A stretch of 63,658 nt of DNA from Azotobacter chroococcum (GCF_004339665.1 NZ_SMMU01000012.1:77290-140947); one strand, 5' to 3'; positions 49,024-58,377 are shown, counted from the stretch's first letter. The notes: generated by a model not told the origin, from the sequence alone. Numbers and translations are program-made.

Positions 49024-49917
49024 ATGTCCTGGAAAAGAGTCATCAGTGTCGTCTTCACCCTGCTGGTGTTCGCCGCCGCCGCCTACATCGTGCGCACGCT
49101 GTGGGTGCACTACATGGATTCGCCCTGGACCCGCGACGGCCGGGTGCGCGCCGACGTGATCAACATCGCCCCCGACGTCGCCGGCCTGGTGGTCGAGGTG
49201 GCTGTGAAGGACAACCAGCAGGTCAGGAAGGGCGACCTGCTGCTGCGCATCGACGACGAGCATTACCGCCTGGCGCTCAAGCAGGCCGAGGCCCTGGTCG
49301 CCGCACGCAAGGCCCAGTTGCAGATGAACCAGGAGAACGCCCAGCGGCGGACCGACCTGGACGCACTGGTGGTGTCGAAGGAAAGCCGCATCAACGCCAG
49401 CCACCTGGCCCATGCCGCCCAGGCCGACTACCAGGAGGCGCTGGCGCAGCTCGAGGTGGCCAGGCTCAACCTGAGCCGTACCGAGGTGCGCGCGCCGGTG
49501 GACGGCTACGTCACCAACCTCAACGTCTTCGAGGGCGACTTCGCCAACCGCGGCGAAGCAGCCCTGGCCCTGGTCGACAGCCACTCCTTCTACGTCTACG
49601 GCTACTTCGAGGAAACCCGCCTGCCGCTGATCCGCGTCGGCGACCAGGCCGAGCTGCGCCTGATGAGCGGCGAGCGCCTGAGCGGCCGGGTCGACAGCAT
49701 CGCCCGCGGCATCTACGACCGCGACAACCCGGAAAGCCGCGACCTGGTCGCCGACGTCAACCCGACCTTCAACTGGGTGCGCCTGGCGCGCCGCATCCCG
49801 GTGCGCATCCGGATCGACGAGGTGCCGGAAGGCGTGACCCTGGCCGCCGGCCTGACCTGCACGGTGATCGTCACGCCCCCCGCCGACCGGCCGCGCCCGC
49901 TGCCGGATCGCTGGTAA
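49024..49917 (+). CDS. HlyD/AaeA-family periplasmic adaptor
   Basis: 297 residues. One N-terminal transmembrane helix (VISVVFTLLVFAAAAYIVRT), the family motif SPWTRDGRVRADVINIAPDV, a lipoyl-like domain with VKDNQQVRKGDLLLRID, a short coiled hairpin and a beta-barrel (RLPLIRVGDQAELRLMSG). It bridges the FUSC pump and the outer-membrane factor. Last gene of the operon; a terminator hairpin follows about 100 bases later. Confidence 0.93.
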   Translation: MSWKRVISVVFTLLVFAAAAYIVRTLWVHYMDSPWTRDGRVRADVINIAPDVAGLVVEVAVKDNQQVRKGDLLLRIDDEHYRLALKQAEALVAARKAQLQMNQENAQRRTDLDALVVSKESRINASHLAHAAQADYQEALAQLEVARLNLSRTEVRAPVDGYVTNLNVFEGDFANRGEAALALVDSHSFYVYGYFEETRLPLIRVGDQAELRLMSGERLSGRVDSIARGIYDRDNPESRDLVADVNPTFNWVRLARRIPVRIRIDEVPEGVTLAAGLTCTVIVTPPADRPRPLPDRW

Positions 49918-50018
49918 TCCGGCTCCGGCAACCCGGCGGCGTCGCGTTTCCGGACGCGCACGCGCGCAGCGGGCAGGAACGCCGCTTGAAACTGTCCGGC
50001 AATAATCGCCGGAAAGAG

Positions 50019-50063
50019 AAAAGTTGTTCGCCCGGTAAATCTTCTATTTGCCGGGCAACTTTT
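50019..50063. terminator. Strong bidirectional terminator after the efflux operon
   Basis: AAAAGTTG plus CCCGGTAAAT (50019-50040, with a bulged TTCG) pairs with ATTTGCCGGGCAACTTTT (50046-50063) through 18 bp with one G-T. A-tract and T-tract flanks suit both directions. Confidence 0.75.
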
Positions 50064-50523
50064 GCTGCGCGCCTCTCGCTATTTCCCAAAACTTCTGACG
50101 GATATGTTCCGCCGCGCCTGCGTGCGCCATGGACATATAAAAAGTTACTGCAGCACTGTTGCACAGCGTGCCTCACGCCCCCTCGCCAAATATCCGCCCA
50201 AAGTCGGCGAGCCAGCCGCTCCGAGCAGTGAAACCTGAACATCTACCGCCAAGCCATTGCCATACATGGCTTTTTCGACAACGCCCGGAGCGGCCAGCAT
50301 CCTTGGCCATTATTGCTCATCTACTCAACAGTCCTTGTGGTTATTGCCTATGTAACGTGATTTTCACAAACATTAAAATGAACTCACCTTCCGGAAAGAA
50401 GTTAAAAAACCGGAAGCAACCCGTTGCCCAACCGCAGTATCCACACGTTGGACAAGTACTTGTTCCGGCTCGTGCGAAGCCAGGCAAGTTCTCGATAAAG
50501 TTTCGCTCTACAGGTGAGTCTCG
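50064..50523. other. Gene-free, partly AT-rich stretch before the DUF2790 genes
   Basis: 460 bases. 50335-50410 is AT-rich compared with the surroundings, includes ACAAACATTAAAATGAACTC, and probably contains the promoter of the first DUF2790 gene. I see no credible open frame: the possible frames lack ribosome sites. Confidence 0.45.
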
Positions 50524-50790
50524 ATGAAAGCGTTGGCCTTGCTGGCTTTGGCTGGGGTTTCGTGCATGGTGGTGGCCGAGGAACAGTCCACTCCCGCGCA
50601 TACCCAGGAATCGTTGGAAGTGGAACGCTACGAATACGCCATGGATCTGGATATCGCCCGGGTCATCGAAAGCCCCGACATTCCCGACGTCTGCCAGGTA
50701 GTGCCGGTGCAGATGACCTACGAGGACCATCAGGGCAAGCGCCACGTCCTCGAATACCTGGTCATGGGCAAGGGCTGCTCGAACGGCTGA
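50524..50790 (+). CDS. DUF2790 secreted small protein, copy 1
   Basis: 88 residues with a signal peptide (MKALALLALAGVSCMVVAEE, cleavage after VVA). The mature part carries the DUF2790 core YEYAMDLDIARVI, then CQVVPVQMTYEDHQGKRHVL and VMGKGC; the two mature Cys probably form a disulphide. The family is largely limited to Pseudomonas relatives and its function is unknown. A closely related copy follows 258 bases later, so this is a tandem duplication. GGTGAG precedes the ATG. Confidence 0.88.
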   Translation: MKALALLALAGVSCMVVAEEQSTPAHTQESLEVERYEYAMDLDIARVIESPDIPDVCQVVPVQMTYEDHQGKRHVLEYLVMGKGCSNG

Positions 50791-51048
50791 TCGGCCGCGC
50801 TCCGGCAAAGAACGCCGAGAGGGACGGGCATGATTGTTGCCGATCCGCTCAAGGGTCCTTGTCGCAATCGGCCATATGACCCGCTCCCCGCACTCTTTAA
50901 AGTGAACGGGCCTTCCGGGAGTGACGACGACACTGGAAGGCTTTCTGCCCAACGGCCGCTTCTCTGCGCATGTTGAGCATCCGCGCCGACCGGTCCACAA
51001 GACCGGTCGACGCGACCTGATGCGGCCCTCCCCTGACAGGTAACTCCG

Positions 51049-51315
51049 ATGAAAGCCCTGACCCTGCTGGCACTGGCCGGTTTTTCATGCATGGCTGCCG
51101 CCGAAGGGCGGATGCTGGCCATGCACGACACGAGTGCGGCGAACGCCGAGCGCTACGACTACTCGATGGATCTGGATATCGCCCGGGTCATCCGCACCGA
51201 CGAAATTCCCGACGTCTGCGCGGTGGTGCCGATCCGGATGGTCTACGAAGACAGCCGCGGCGAGCGGCACACCATCGAATACAGCGTCATGGGCCGCGGC
51301 TGCGGCGGTTTCTGA
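51049..51315 (+). CDS. DUF2790 secreted small protein, copy 2
   Basis: 88 residues, same length and layout as copy 1: signal peptide MKALTLLALAGFSCMAAAEG, core YDYSMDLDIARVI, CAVVPIRMVYEDSRGERHTI and VMGRGC. The regions around the signal peptide and DLDIARVI are nearly identical to copy 1, while residues 20-35 differ. The 258-base spacer is not obviously a third copy and should carry a separate promoter. Confidence 0.88.
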   Translation: MKALTLLALAGFSCMAAAEGRMLAMHDTSAANAERYDYSMDLDIARVIRTDEIPDVCAVVPIRMVYEDSRGERHTIEYSVMGRGCGGF

Positions 51316-51415
51316 CACCGCCCGGCTTGCCCTTTCCCCGCCTGCGCGCGAACCTCGGCGCGGGACGGACCGGCGCCCTGCCGGCCCCGCCCGGAAACGC
51401 AGCGAGGGAAACGCC

Positions 51416-51904
51416 ATGCCGAAGATCTATCTGGCCGGTCCGGACGTGTTCCGTCCCGACGCCGTCGAACGCGGCGAGCATCTCAAGCGGCTGTGCGCCC
51501 GGCACGGCCTGGAAGGTCTCTATCCCCTGGACAACGCCCTGCCTGCGGGACTTTCGCCGGCCGCGACGGCGCAATGGATTCTCGAAGCGAACCTCGCCCT
51601 GCTGCGCAGCGCCGATGCCGTGCTGGCCAATCTCGAACCCTTCCGCGGCGCGGAACCGGACTCCGGCACGGTGTTCGAGGCAGGCATCGCCGTCGCCCTC
51701 GGCAAGCCGGTGTGGGCCTGCTTCGCGCCTGCCGGCGACCTGCGCGCCCAGGTTCCCCACGGAGCGGACGGCCGCGATGCCCAAGGCTGGCTGGTGGAGG
51801 ACTTCGGCCTGCCGCGCAACCTGATGCTCGCCTGTAGCTGGGCGGGGCACAGCGCGACGGTGGAAACGGCGATCGCCGACCTGGCCCGGCACCTCGGCGT
51901 CTGA
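51416..51904 (+). CDS. Nucleoside 2-deoxyribosyltransferase-family protein
   Basis: 162 residues. Family motifs are KIYLAGPDVFRPDA at the N-terminus, then SADAVLANLEPFRGAEPDSG and TVFEAGIAVALGKPV, where the Glu is the usual nucleophile; the last segment has NLMLACSW. These enzymes exchange or hydrolyse bases of deoxynucleosides. The start at 51416 follows GAGGGAA. It is 100 bases after DUF2790 copy 2 on the same strand, but a functional link is not apparent. Confidence 0.88.
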   Translation: MPKIYLAGPDVFRPDAVERGEHLKRLCARHGLEGLYPLDNALPAGLSPAATAQWILEANLALLRSADAVLANLEPFRGAEPDSGTVFEAGIAVALGKPVWACFAPAGDLRAQVPHGADGRDAQGWLVEDFGLPRNLMLACSWAGHSATVETAIADLARHLGV

Positions 51905-52001
51905 GGCGGGGGCGCCAGAGCCGCCGCCGAAAGGTGAAATCCGCCGCGGGGGCGGCCGCGCCCGCGCTGTCGCCTGTCGAAGCCGCTTCCCCGGCGCCGG
52001 C

Positions 52002-52541
52002 TCAGCCCTTCGGCCGGACAGCGCCGGCCGCAACGCGGCCGGCCTCGCGACTCAGGCGAAACACGTTGTCGGCCAGCGCCACGCCCTGTCCGGCAGCCTT
52101 CAGGCTACGCCCGTACAGGCAGTCGACACCCTTCGCCGTGGTCTCCAGGACACTCACCAGCGGCTCGGCATCCGCCGGAGCATTCTTCGCCACTTCCGCG
52201 ACCATGCCGTGCAACTGCCGGGTACCGCTATCCATCTGCTGCCGGGCCAGATCGAAAAAGACCTTCTGGCCCGCCGCGGCCAGCTCCTGGACCTGCCGGC
52301 CGTACTCCAGCAGCCGCTCTGCCTGGGCCGCCGGCGACAGCTCGGCGGCCGCCTCCGGCCCGCGTACCGAGAGCAGCCGGCGCCAGCCGGCGAAGAAGCC
52401 GTCGCTGGCCAGGCGCAGCGCCTGGAACTGCAGGCGGACGAGCCGCTCGCCGCTGTCGATCGTCTCCTCGCCAAGGCGCTGCGCGGCATCCAGTCCGGAC
52501 AGCTGGCCGTTCTGGAACGCTTTCGAATCAAAGATGGACAT
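52002..52541 (-). CDS. Phasin-family protein
   Basis: 179 residues from an ATG preceded by GGGAG. Largely helical and amphipathic, beginning MSIFDSKAFQNGQLSGLDAA, with QRLGEETIDSGERLVRLQFQ and RLLEYGRQVQELAAAGQKVF in the phasin style. Phasins coat polyhydroxyalkanoate granules. Divergent from the DUF3141 gene, which carries a PHA-synthase-like active site; together they suggest a storage-granule locus. The end at 52002 has VRPKG, short and basic. Confidence 0.78.
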   Translation of the reverse strand: MSIFDSKAFQNGQLSGLDAAQRLGEETIDSGERLVRLQFQALRLASDGFFAGWRRLLSVRGPEAAAELSPAAQAERLLEYGRQVQELAAAGQKVFFDLARQQMDSGTRQLHGMVAEVAKNAPADAEPLVSVLETTAKGVDCLYGRSLKAAGQGVALADNVFRLSREAGRVAAGAVRPKG

Positions 52542-52796
52542 GTCTGAATCTCCCAAAGGCAACGACCGGGTCGGCCAGGCGCGCCGGATCGCGGCGGGCC
52601 GTCTGCCGCATTATTGCTTTCCTTATGCCTTGCTGCATGAGTTTTTGCATCGCAAAAAAGGTTTGATCCCTCGAGCCCCCTCCGCTATAAGAAACGGGCC
52701 ATTGTCCCCGAGCCTCCATGGCCCACGAATCCACATCTGCTGGCTTCCCTGGAGGAGCGCACTGCTTGGCCTTACTCCAACACGAAGAGGGTGATC

Positions 52797-55634
52797 ATGA
52801 GCCAGGAGACTTTTTTTGCGCAGCAGGAAGACTGCTTCTCCTCTTTCCACAACTACCTTCAGCATATCGGCAAGCTGCAAAGGCTGCAGGCGCGCAACCT
52901 GCAGGACAATCTCCGCCGGCGCCAGGCAGACTCGCTGCAGGCGCTGGCCGAGTGCTCCGCGCAGCCGCCCGGCGCCGCCGACTGGACCGACTACCTGACC
53001 GACTTCAACCAGCGCACCCTGCTGTTCTGGGACACCCTGCGCCAGCGCGCCGACAACACCCTGCACCACCGCCAGGCCGGCTACCCGGTACTGCTCAAGT
53101 TCGACCACGAGCTGCTGCTCGACGGCCGCGACCTGCCGGCCCCGGTGAACTACTCGCTGCTGCGCATCCTGCCCGGCCCGAACCAGATGACCGACGTCTC
53201 CCTGCCGCCGGTGATCGTCATCGATCCGCGCGGCGGCCACGGCGCCGGCATCGGCGGCTTCAAGGAGGAGTCGGAGATCGGCGAAAGCCTGCGCGCCGGA
53301 CACCCCACCTACTTCATCTCCTTCAGCCACAGCTCGGAGCCCGGCCAGACGCTGAGCGACATCGCCCTCGCCCAGGCCCGCTTCATCGAACTGGTCACCG
53401 AGCGCCACGCCCAGGCCGGCAAGCCGGTGCTGATCGGCAACTGCCAGGCCGGCTGGGCGCTCATGGGGCTGGCGGCCCTGCGCCCCGAGCTGCCGGGACT
53501 GCTGGTGGTGGTCGGCGCCCCGCTGTCCTACTGGGCCGGCGTCAACGGCCGCAACCCGATGCGCTATGCCGGCGGCCTGCTCGGCGGCGCCTGGATGACC
53601 CGCCTCGGCAGCGACCTCGGCAACGGCCGTTTCGACGGCACCTGGCTGGTCAACAACTTCGAGATCCTCGACCCCAGCCACGCCCTGTGGAGCAAGTACT
53701 ACGAGCTTTTCTCCAGCATAGACAGCGAAGCGCCGCGCTTCCTCGATTTTGAGCGCTGGTGGGGCAGCCCCAACCTGTTCAACAGCGAGGAGATCGAGAC
53801 CATCGTCGACGAGCTGTTCATCGGCAACCGCCTGACCGGCGGCCAGGGCACCCTCACCGACCTGCGCCAGATCGAGGCGCCGGTCGTGGTGTTCTGCTCC
53901 TACGGCGACAACATCACCCCGCCGCAGCAGGCCCTGAACTGGATCGCCGACCTCTATCCCTCCGACCTGGCGCTGCACTCGTCCGGGCGCACCATCATCT
54001 ACCTCAAGCACGCCAGCGCCGGCCACCTGGGCATCTTCGTCTCCGGCCAGGTGGCGCGCCGCGAGCACCGCCAGCTGATCGGCGCCATCGACGCGATCAA
54101 GGCCCTGCCGCCCGGCCTGTTCGAGCTGATCATCGACGACGTGCCGCATCCGGATGGCGGCACCCAGGCCTACAAGGTGCACTTCGAATCGCGGCGGATC
54201 GCCGACATCGTCGCCGAGGACGACGGCTGCGACGACGAGCGCGAGTTCGAACTGGTCAATCGCGTATCGGCGATCAACAGCACCGTCTACGACTGGACGG
54301 TACGCCCCTGGCTGAGCCGGGCGATCAACGAACCGACCGCCGAGCGGCTGCGCCAGAACCATCCCTTCCATCTGCAGCGGCTGGCCTGGAGCAGCCTGAA
54401 CCCGGCGTTCTGGTGGCTGTCCGGAACGGCCGAGCTGGTCCGCCACCAGCGCCATCCGGTGCGCCATGACAACCCGCTGCTGGCCTGGCAGGACTTCGTC
54501 TCCGGCTGCGTGGAAAACACCCTGGACACCTGGCGCGACCTGCGCGACGCCGGCCAGGAGCTGGCCTTCCACATGTTCTACGGCGGGCTCAGCACCCTCG
54601 CCGGCGGTCAGCGGGCGAGCGCGGCCGAGAAGTTCGTCAGCGAACGGGAGCGGGCCCTGCTCGAGCGCCTGTACGAGGCCCTGCCACTGGGCGGCGCGCG
54701 GGAGGCGGCGATCCGCATCCTGCTGCTGCTCGCCCGGGCCAGCGGCCGGCTGGACAAGGTGATGCTGGAAAGCATCGTCAAGGACTACCGCCGCCGGGCC
54801 AGCGCCGACCCGCACATCCCGGACGTCGCCAGCCTGCGGGAAATCACCCGCCAGCAGAACCTGCTGGTGTTCGCCTATCCCGAGGAGAGCCTGCAGACGC
54901 TGCCCGAACTGCTGCCCGAAGCCGCCGAACGCCGGCGGATCCTCGCCGAGGTGATGGACATCGAGCCCGTCTGGCAGCGCAGCGACGGACCGCTGGGCAC
55001 GCTCTGGCGCCGGCTGTTCGAGGTGCTGGAGCTGCCGCCGGCGGACTTCGCCCGGCTGCCCCTGGAGGAACCCGAGGCGGTCGCGGCGCCAGCCCCCGCC
55101 GAGGCGAGCGCGGCCACACCGGCCGTTGCCCCGGAAAGCGCGCCGCCGGCCCTTGAGCCGAAGGTGCGCCCCGCTGCCGAAGCCGCCGCCGTGCCGGCCA
55201 GCCGGCAGGAAGCGCTGATCGAGCCGGCCCCGGCCGTCGTGCCGGAAATCCCGACTGGCGCGCCTGAGCCCGAGGCGGTCGAGCCGGCTGCGGCGCCGGT
55301 CAAGGCCGAGCCTGCTGCCGCCGAAGCGCCGGCCGAGGCCACACCGGCGGAAGCAACGCCCAAGCCGCACATCCGCATTCGCGCCAATACGGTGATCGCG
55401 GAGCCGGCGGAAGCGCAGCCCGCCGGCGCAGCTGCGCCGATCGCCGCCGAAGCCTCCCCCGCCCCGCTCGAAGCCGCGCCGACCAGCGCCGAAGCCTCTC
55501 CGGCCCCGGTCGAAGCCGCCCCGGCCAGTGCGGAAGCGGCCCCGGCCCAAAGCGCGCCGGCGCCGAAGACCGCCAAGCCGCGCCAGCCCCGTCGGCCGCG
55601 CAAGCCCACCAGCACCAAGCCCGGCGACAAGTAG
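52797..55634 (+). CDS. DUF3141 protein with PHA-synthase-like alpha/beta-hydrolase core
   Basis: 945 residues from ATG 52797, which has GAAGAGG six bases upstream (a GTG at 52791 abuts that site). Residues about 90-430 form an alpha/beta-hydrolase fold with a Cys nucleophile motif GNCQAG (C216), a candidate Asp in YGDNITPP and a candidate His in HASAGHLGIF, like the Cys-Asp-His triad of PHA synthases. A helical region follows to about 770. The tail (770-945) is Ala/Pro/Glu-rich with EAAP-SAEASPAP repeats and ends in a basic segment with KPRQPRRPRKP. The family is of unknown function. The neighbouring divergent phasin supports a role at polyester granules, but synthase activity is inferred. 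Confidence 0.85.
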   Translation: MSQETFFAQQEDCFSSFHNYLQHIGKLQRLQARNLQDNLRRRQADSLQALAECSAQPPGAADWTDYLTDFNQRTLLFWDTLRQRADNTLHHRQAGYPVLLKFDHELLLDGRDLPAPVNYSLLRILPGPNQMTDVSLPPVIVIDPRGGHGAGIGGFKEESEIGESLRAGHPTYFISFSHSSEPGQTLSDIALAQARFIELVTERHAQAGKPVLIGNCQAGWALMGLAALRPELPGLLVVVGAPLSYWAGVNGRNPMRYAGGLLGGAWMTRLGSDLGNGRFDGTWLVNNFEILDPSHALWSKYYELFSSIDSEAPRFLDFERWWGSPNLFNSEEIETIVDELFIGNRLTGGQGTLTDLRQIEAPVVVFCSYGDNITPPQQALNWIADLYPSDLALHSSGRTIIYLKHASAGHLGIFVSGQVARREHRQLIGAIDAIKALPPGLFELIIDDVPHPDGGTQAYKVHFESRRIADIVAEDDGCDDEREFELVNRVSAINSTVYDWTVRPWLSRAINEPTAERLRQNHPFHLQRLAWSSLNPAFWWLSGTAELVRHQRHPVRHDNPLLAWQDFVSGCVENTLDTWRDLRDAGQELAFHMFYGGLSTLAGGQRASAAEKFVSERERALLERLYEALPLGGAREAAIRILLLLARASGRLDKVMLESIVKDYRRRASADPHIPDVASLREITRQQNLLVFAYPEESLQTLPELLPEAAERRRILAEVMDIEPVWQRSDGPLGTLWRRLFEVLELPPADFARLPLEEPEAVAAPAPAEASAATPAVAPESAPPALEPKVRPAAEAAAVPASRQEALIEPAPAVVPEIPTGAPEPEAVEPAAAPVKAEPAAAEAPAEATPAEATPKPHIRIRANTVIAEPAEAQPAGAAAPIAAEASPAPLEAAPTSAEASPAPVEAAPASAEAAPAQSAPAPKTAKPRQPRRPRKPTSTKPGDK

Positions 55635-55645
55635 CGCACGAAACC

Positions 55646-55718
55646 GGTAGGAGCCAGCTTGCTGGCGATCAGCGACAAAAATTATCAGCGGGGACGCGAC
55701 GTCCCCCTGGCTCCTACC
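55646..55718. repeat. REP-type palindromic repeat
   Basis: Perfect 12-bp outer arms GGTAGGAGCCAG (55646-55657) and CTGGCTCCTACC (55707-55718) enclose two inner hairpins, around 55654-55667 (GCCAGC-TT-GCTGGC) and 55690-55706 (GGGGAC to GTCCCC). This matches the GTAGGAGC-type extragenic palindromes of Pseudomonas. It lies between convergent genes. Confidence 0.85.
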
Positions 55719-55738
55719 GCCGCTCCGCAAACTCCCAC

Positions 55739-56731
55739 CTATCCTCCACTGGCATTCATGAAGCGCAGCACCTGGACTTCGCCGCTCGCGGAGAAGTCGT
55801 GCTGCTGCGGCTTGTGCAGCAGGGCGCGGTCGATGGCGTCCACGAGCGGCCGGTCGTCGGTCGGGTGGCGGCGCAGCAGGGCGCGCAGGTCCAGCGACTG
55901 CTCATGGCCGAGACAGAGCAGCAGGCGGCCCTCGACGGTCAGCCGCAGGCGATTGCAGCTGGCGCAGAAGTTGTGGCTGTGCGGCGAGATGAAGCCGATG
56001 CGGCTGCCCGGATGCGCCGGCAGGCGCACGTAGCGCGCCGGCCCGCCGCTCTGCTCGGCGCAGTCGAGCAGCGCGTAGCGGCTGGCGATCCGCGCGCGCA
56101 CCTCGTCGCTGGAGCAGAAGGCCTCGCCGCGCGAGCGGCCGACCTCGCCCAGCGGCATTTCCTCGATGAAGCTGATGTCCAGTCCGCGCGCCACGGCGTA
56201 GTCGACCAGTTCGAGCACCTCGTCGGCGTTGCGCCCCTGCATCACCACGGTATTCAGCTTGATCCGCTCGAAGCCGGCGGCACGGGCCGCCTCGATGCCG
56301 TCGAGCAGCCGCGCCAGCTCGCCGGTGCGGGTGATGGCGCGAAAGCGCGCCGGGTCCAGGCTGTCCAAGCTGATGTTGAGGCGCTTCACCCCGGCCTCGG
56401 CCAGCGGCCGGGCCAGCCTGACCAGCTGCGAGCCGTTGGTGGTCATCACCAGCTCGCGCAGGCCGGGCAGCGCGGCGATCCGCTCGCACAGGCCGAGGAT
56501 GCCCTGGCGCACCAGCGGCTCGCCGCCGGTGAGGCGGATCTTCTCCACCCCGCGGCCGACGAACAGCCGGGCCAGGCGGTACAGTTCCTCGAGGCCGAGG
56601 ATCTGCTGGCGCGGCAGAAAGCGCATGTCCTCGGCCATGCAGTAGACGCAGCGGAAGTCGCAGCGGTCGGTCACCGACAGCCGCAGGTAGTCGATGGTGC
56701 GTCCGAAGCCGTCTTGCAGTGCACTGGCCAT
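55739..56731 (-). CDS. moaA: GTP 3',8-cyclase MoaA (radical SAM, molybdenum cofactor)
   Basis: 330 residues. The N-terminal radical-SAM cluster is C24-x3-C28-x2-C31 in [10 protein letters not shown]. The C-terminal substrate cluster is C256, C259 and C273 ([10 protein letters not shown]), and the chain ends in GG, as required for activity. It catalyses the first step of molybdopterin synthesis. It follows the formate dehydrogenase operon on the same strand, 90 bases after fdhE, separated by a palindrome. Supplying cofactor to FdnG is the likely reason for the linkage. An ATG at 56731 was preferred to a TTG at 56746. Confidence 0.95.
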   Translation of the reverse strand: MASALQDGFGRTIDYLRLSVTDRCDFRCVYCMAEDMRFLPRQQILGLEELYRLARLFVGRGVEKIRLTGGEPLVRQGILGLCERIAALPGLRELVMTTNGSQLVRLARPLAEAGVKRLNISLDSLDPARFRAITRTGELARLLDGIEAARAAGFERIKLNTVVMQGRNADEVLELVDYAVARGLDISFIEEMPLGEVGRSRGEAFCSSDEVRARIASRYALLDCAEQSGGPARYVRLPAHPGSRIGFISPHSHNFCASCNRLRLTVEGRLLLCLGHEQSLDLRALLRRHPTDDRPLVDAIDRALLHKPQQHDFSASGEVQVLRFMNASGG

Positions 56732-56771
56732 GGGGATTCTCGTCAAAGGGATTCGGTGAACTCATAGCGTC

Positions 56772-56809
56772 CGTAGGGTGGATAACGGCGTAGCCTTATC
56801 CACCCTACG
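56772..56809. repeat. 14-bp inverted repeat between fdhE and moaA
   Basis: CGTAGGGTGGATAA (56772-56785) pairs perfectly with 56796-56809 across a 10-base spacer. Similar to the repeat at 16055-16084. It may act as a terminator or mRNA end-stabilising hairpin in the fdn operon. Confidence 0.8.
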
Positions 56810-56821
56810 CCTCGCCCCTGC

Positions 56822-57733
56822 TCAGCCGGGGAAGAGGAACGGATTGAGGCCGCTGCGGTAGAAGCCCTGGCGCTCCACCTCGGCGTCCAGCGCGAGGGAG
56901 GCCAGGTCGTCGGCGATCACCTCCAACTGCGGGTCGCGGTCCTCGTGGAGAACCTTGAGGTAGCTGTTGCAGTCGCCGCAGCTTTCCGCGCGGATCGCCG
57001 CCTGCTCGTTGTCCAGCGACCAGTAGTCGAGCCGGCCGCCCTCCTCGCAGTGGCTGCACTTGGTGCGCACCATGTGCCAGCGGCTCTCGCACAGCCCGCA
57101 GTGCAGGTAGCGCAGGCCGCTCTGGGCGCCGCCGCGGATCACGCTGGCGACCGGCGCGCCACCGCACACCGGGCAGCACTGGCGGCCCTCGCCGACCCGG
57201 GCCTGACCGCTGGCCGGCAACTGCGCGGCCAGCTGCGTCCAGTACAGCGATAGCGCGGCCCAGAGAAATGGCGCGCGATCGCTGCCGACCACCAGGTAGT
57301 CGCCGGCCAGCAGGGCGTCGGCCAGCCGCTTCAGGGCGATCCCGTCGCAACCGCGCAGCCCGGTGAGGGTGTGCGCCACGGCCGGATTCGCCGCGGCCGG
57401 CAGGCGTTCGAGCAGACCCTGCAGCAGTTCGCGCCAGTGCCGCTCGCGCGGCAGGGTGGTGGCTTCCAGCGGCGGCAGCGGCCCACCGAGACGGGCGGGC
57501 AGCGTGGCGACCAGCGCCGCGGGCAGCGGCAGCGCCTCGGCGACCTGCTGCTGCGCCTCGGCGATGCCGGCGGCGAAGCGCAGGTAGTCGGCCATCGGAT
57601 GGCCCTCGGCGAGCTGGCGCAGGCGTGCGGCGCGGCGCCCGTAGCGGTTTTTCAGGTCGGGCAGGATCAGCGGCACGATGGCGCCGACACCGCCGCTCGG
57701 CTGTTCGTCGCAAACCAGACGGATGCTGTTCAT
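56822..57733 (-). CDS. fdhE: Formate dehydrogenase accessory protein FdhE
   Basis: 303 residues. Four zinc or iron CxxC pairs are visible in the C-terminal half: CCPVCGG, HCGLCESRW, KCSHCEEGG and SCGDCNSYLKV. The N-terminal helical domain precedes them. FdhE is needed for assembly of formate dehydrogenase-N; it binds the enzyme and rubredoxin-like metal. Overlaps fdnI by four bases (ATGA), so it is translationally coupled to the operon, as in PA4809. Confidence 0.94.
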   Translation of the reverse strand: MNSIRLVCDEQPSGGVGAIVPLILPDLKNRYGRRAARLRQLAEGHPMADYLRFAAGIAEAQQQVAEALPLPAALVATLPARLGGPLPPLEATTLPRERHWRELLQGLLERLPAAANPAVAHTLTGLRGCDGIALKRLADALLAGDYLVVGSDRAPFLWAALSLYWTQLAAQLPASGQARVGEGRQCCPVCGGAPVASVIRGGAQSGLRYLHCGLCESRWHMVRTKCSHCEEGGRLDYWSLDNEQAAIRAESCGDCNSYLKVLHEDRDPQLEVIADDLASLALDAEVERQGFYRSGLNPFLFPG

Positions 57734-58377
57734 TCGCTGCCCTCGCCCTTGGCCGGCTTGCTGGAGATCTGCCGGTACCAGCGGTCGTGGTGGCTTTTGG
57801 CCCAGGCGCGCGAGACGTAGCCGGTGACCATCCCGGAAATCGAGCCCTTGACCCAGAAGGCCAGGTAGGCGTGGCCGAGGATCAAGAGGATCAGCGCGAT
57901 GCCGGCGGCGGCGTGCAGGAACAGGCCGAGGCGGATCAGCGGGATGGGGAAGGCCAGGGCGAAGTACGGCCGCCAGATCACCAAGCCGCTGAGCAGCAGC
58001 ACGCTGATCAGGCTCATGATTCCCCAGAACAGAATCTTCTGGCCGGCGTTGTACTTGCCGATCTGCAGGGGCTTGTCGTGGTTGCCGAGCAGCACGTCCT
58101 TGACGTTGGCGAACCAGGCGAGGTCCTCGCGCTCCGGCAGGTTGTACTTGACGAAGCGGATGAACAGGTAGACCAGGGCGAGGAACACCGCGACGCCGAG
58201 GAAGGGGTGCAGGATGCGCGCCATCTGCGGCGTGCCGAGCACCGCACCGAGGCCGCTGAGGGTCGGGAAGAACCAGGACAGCCCGGAGAGCGCGGCGAGG
58301 AAGAAGCAGATCACCATCACCCAGTGGCAGGCGCGCTCGGGGAAACGGGTGCGCAGGATCATGTCGCGCTTGTTCAT
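57730..58377 (-). CDS. fdnI: Formate dehydrogenase-N gamma subunit (cytochrome b556)
   Basis: 215 residues with four transmembrane helices. Likely haem-ligand histidines are in [25 protein letters not shown] and the last helix [13 protein letters not shown]. It anchors the complex in the inner membrane and passes electrons from FdnH to quinone. Overlaps both fdnH and fdhE by four bases. Confidence 0.95.
   Translation of the reverse strand: MNKRDMILRTRFPERACHWVMVICFFLAALSGLSWFFPTLSGLGAVLGTPQMARILHPFLGVAVFLALVYLFIRFVKYNLPEREDLAWFANVKDVLLGNHDKPLQIGKYNAGQKILFWGIMSLISVLLLSGLVIWRPYFALAFPIPLIRLGLFLHAAAGIALILLILGHAYLAFWVKGSISGMVTGYVSRAWAKSHHDRWYRQISSKPAKGEGSE

Noticed and set aside
52623..55730. A 1035-codon open frame on the minus strand
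   Set aside because: Antisense to the DUF3141 gene; low-complexity Gly/Arg/Gln sequence typical of a shadow of an Ala/Pro-rich gene.
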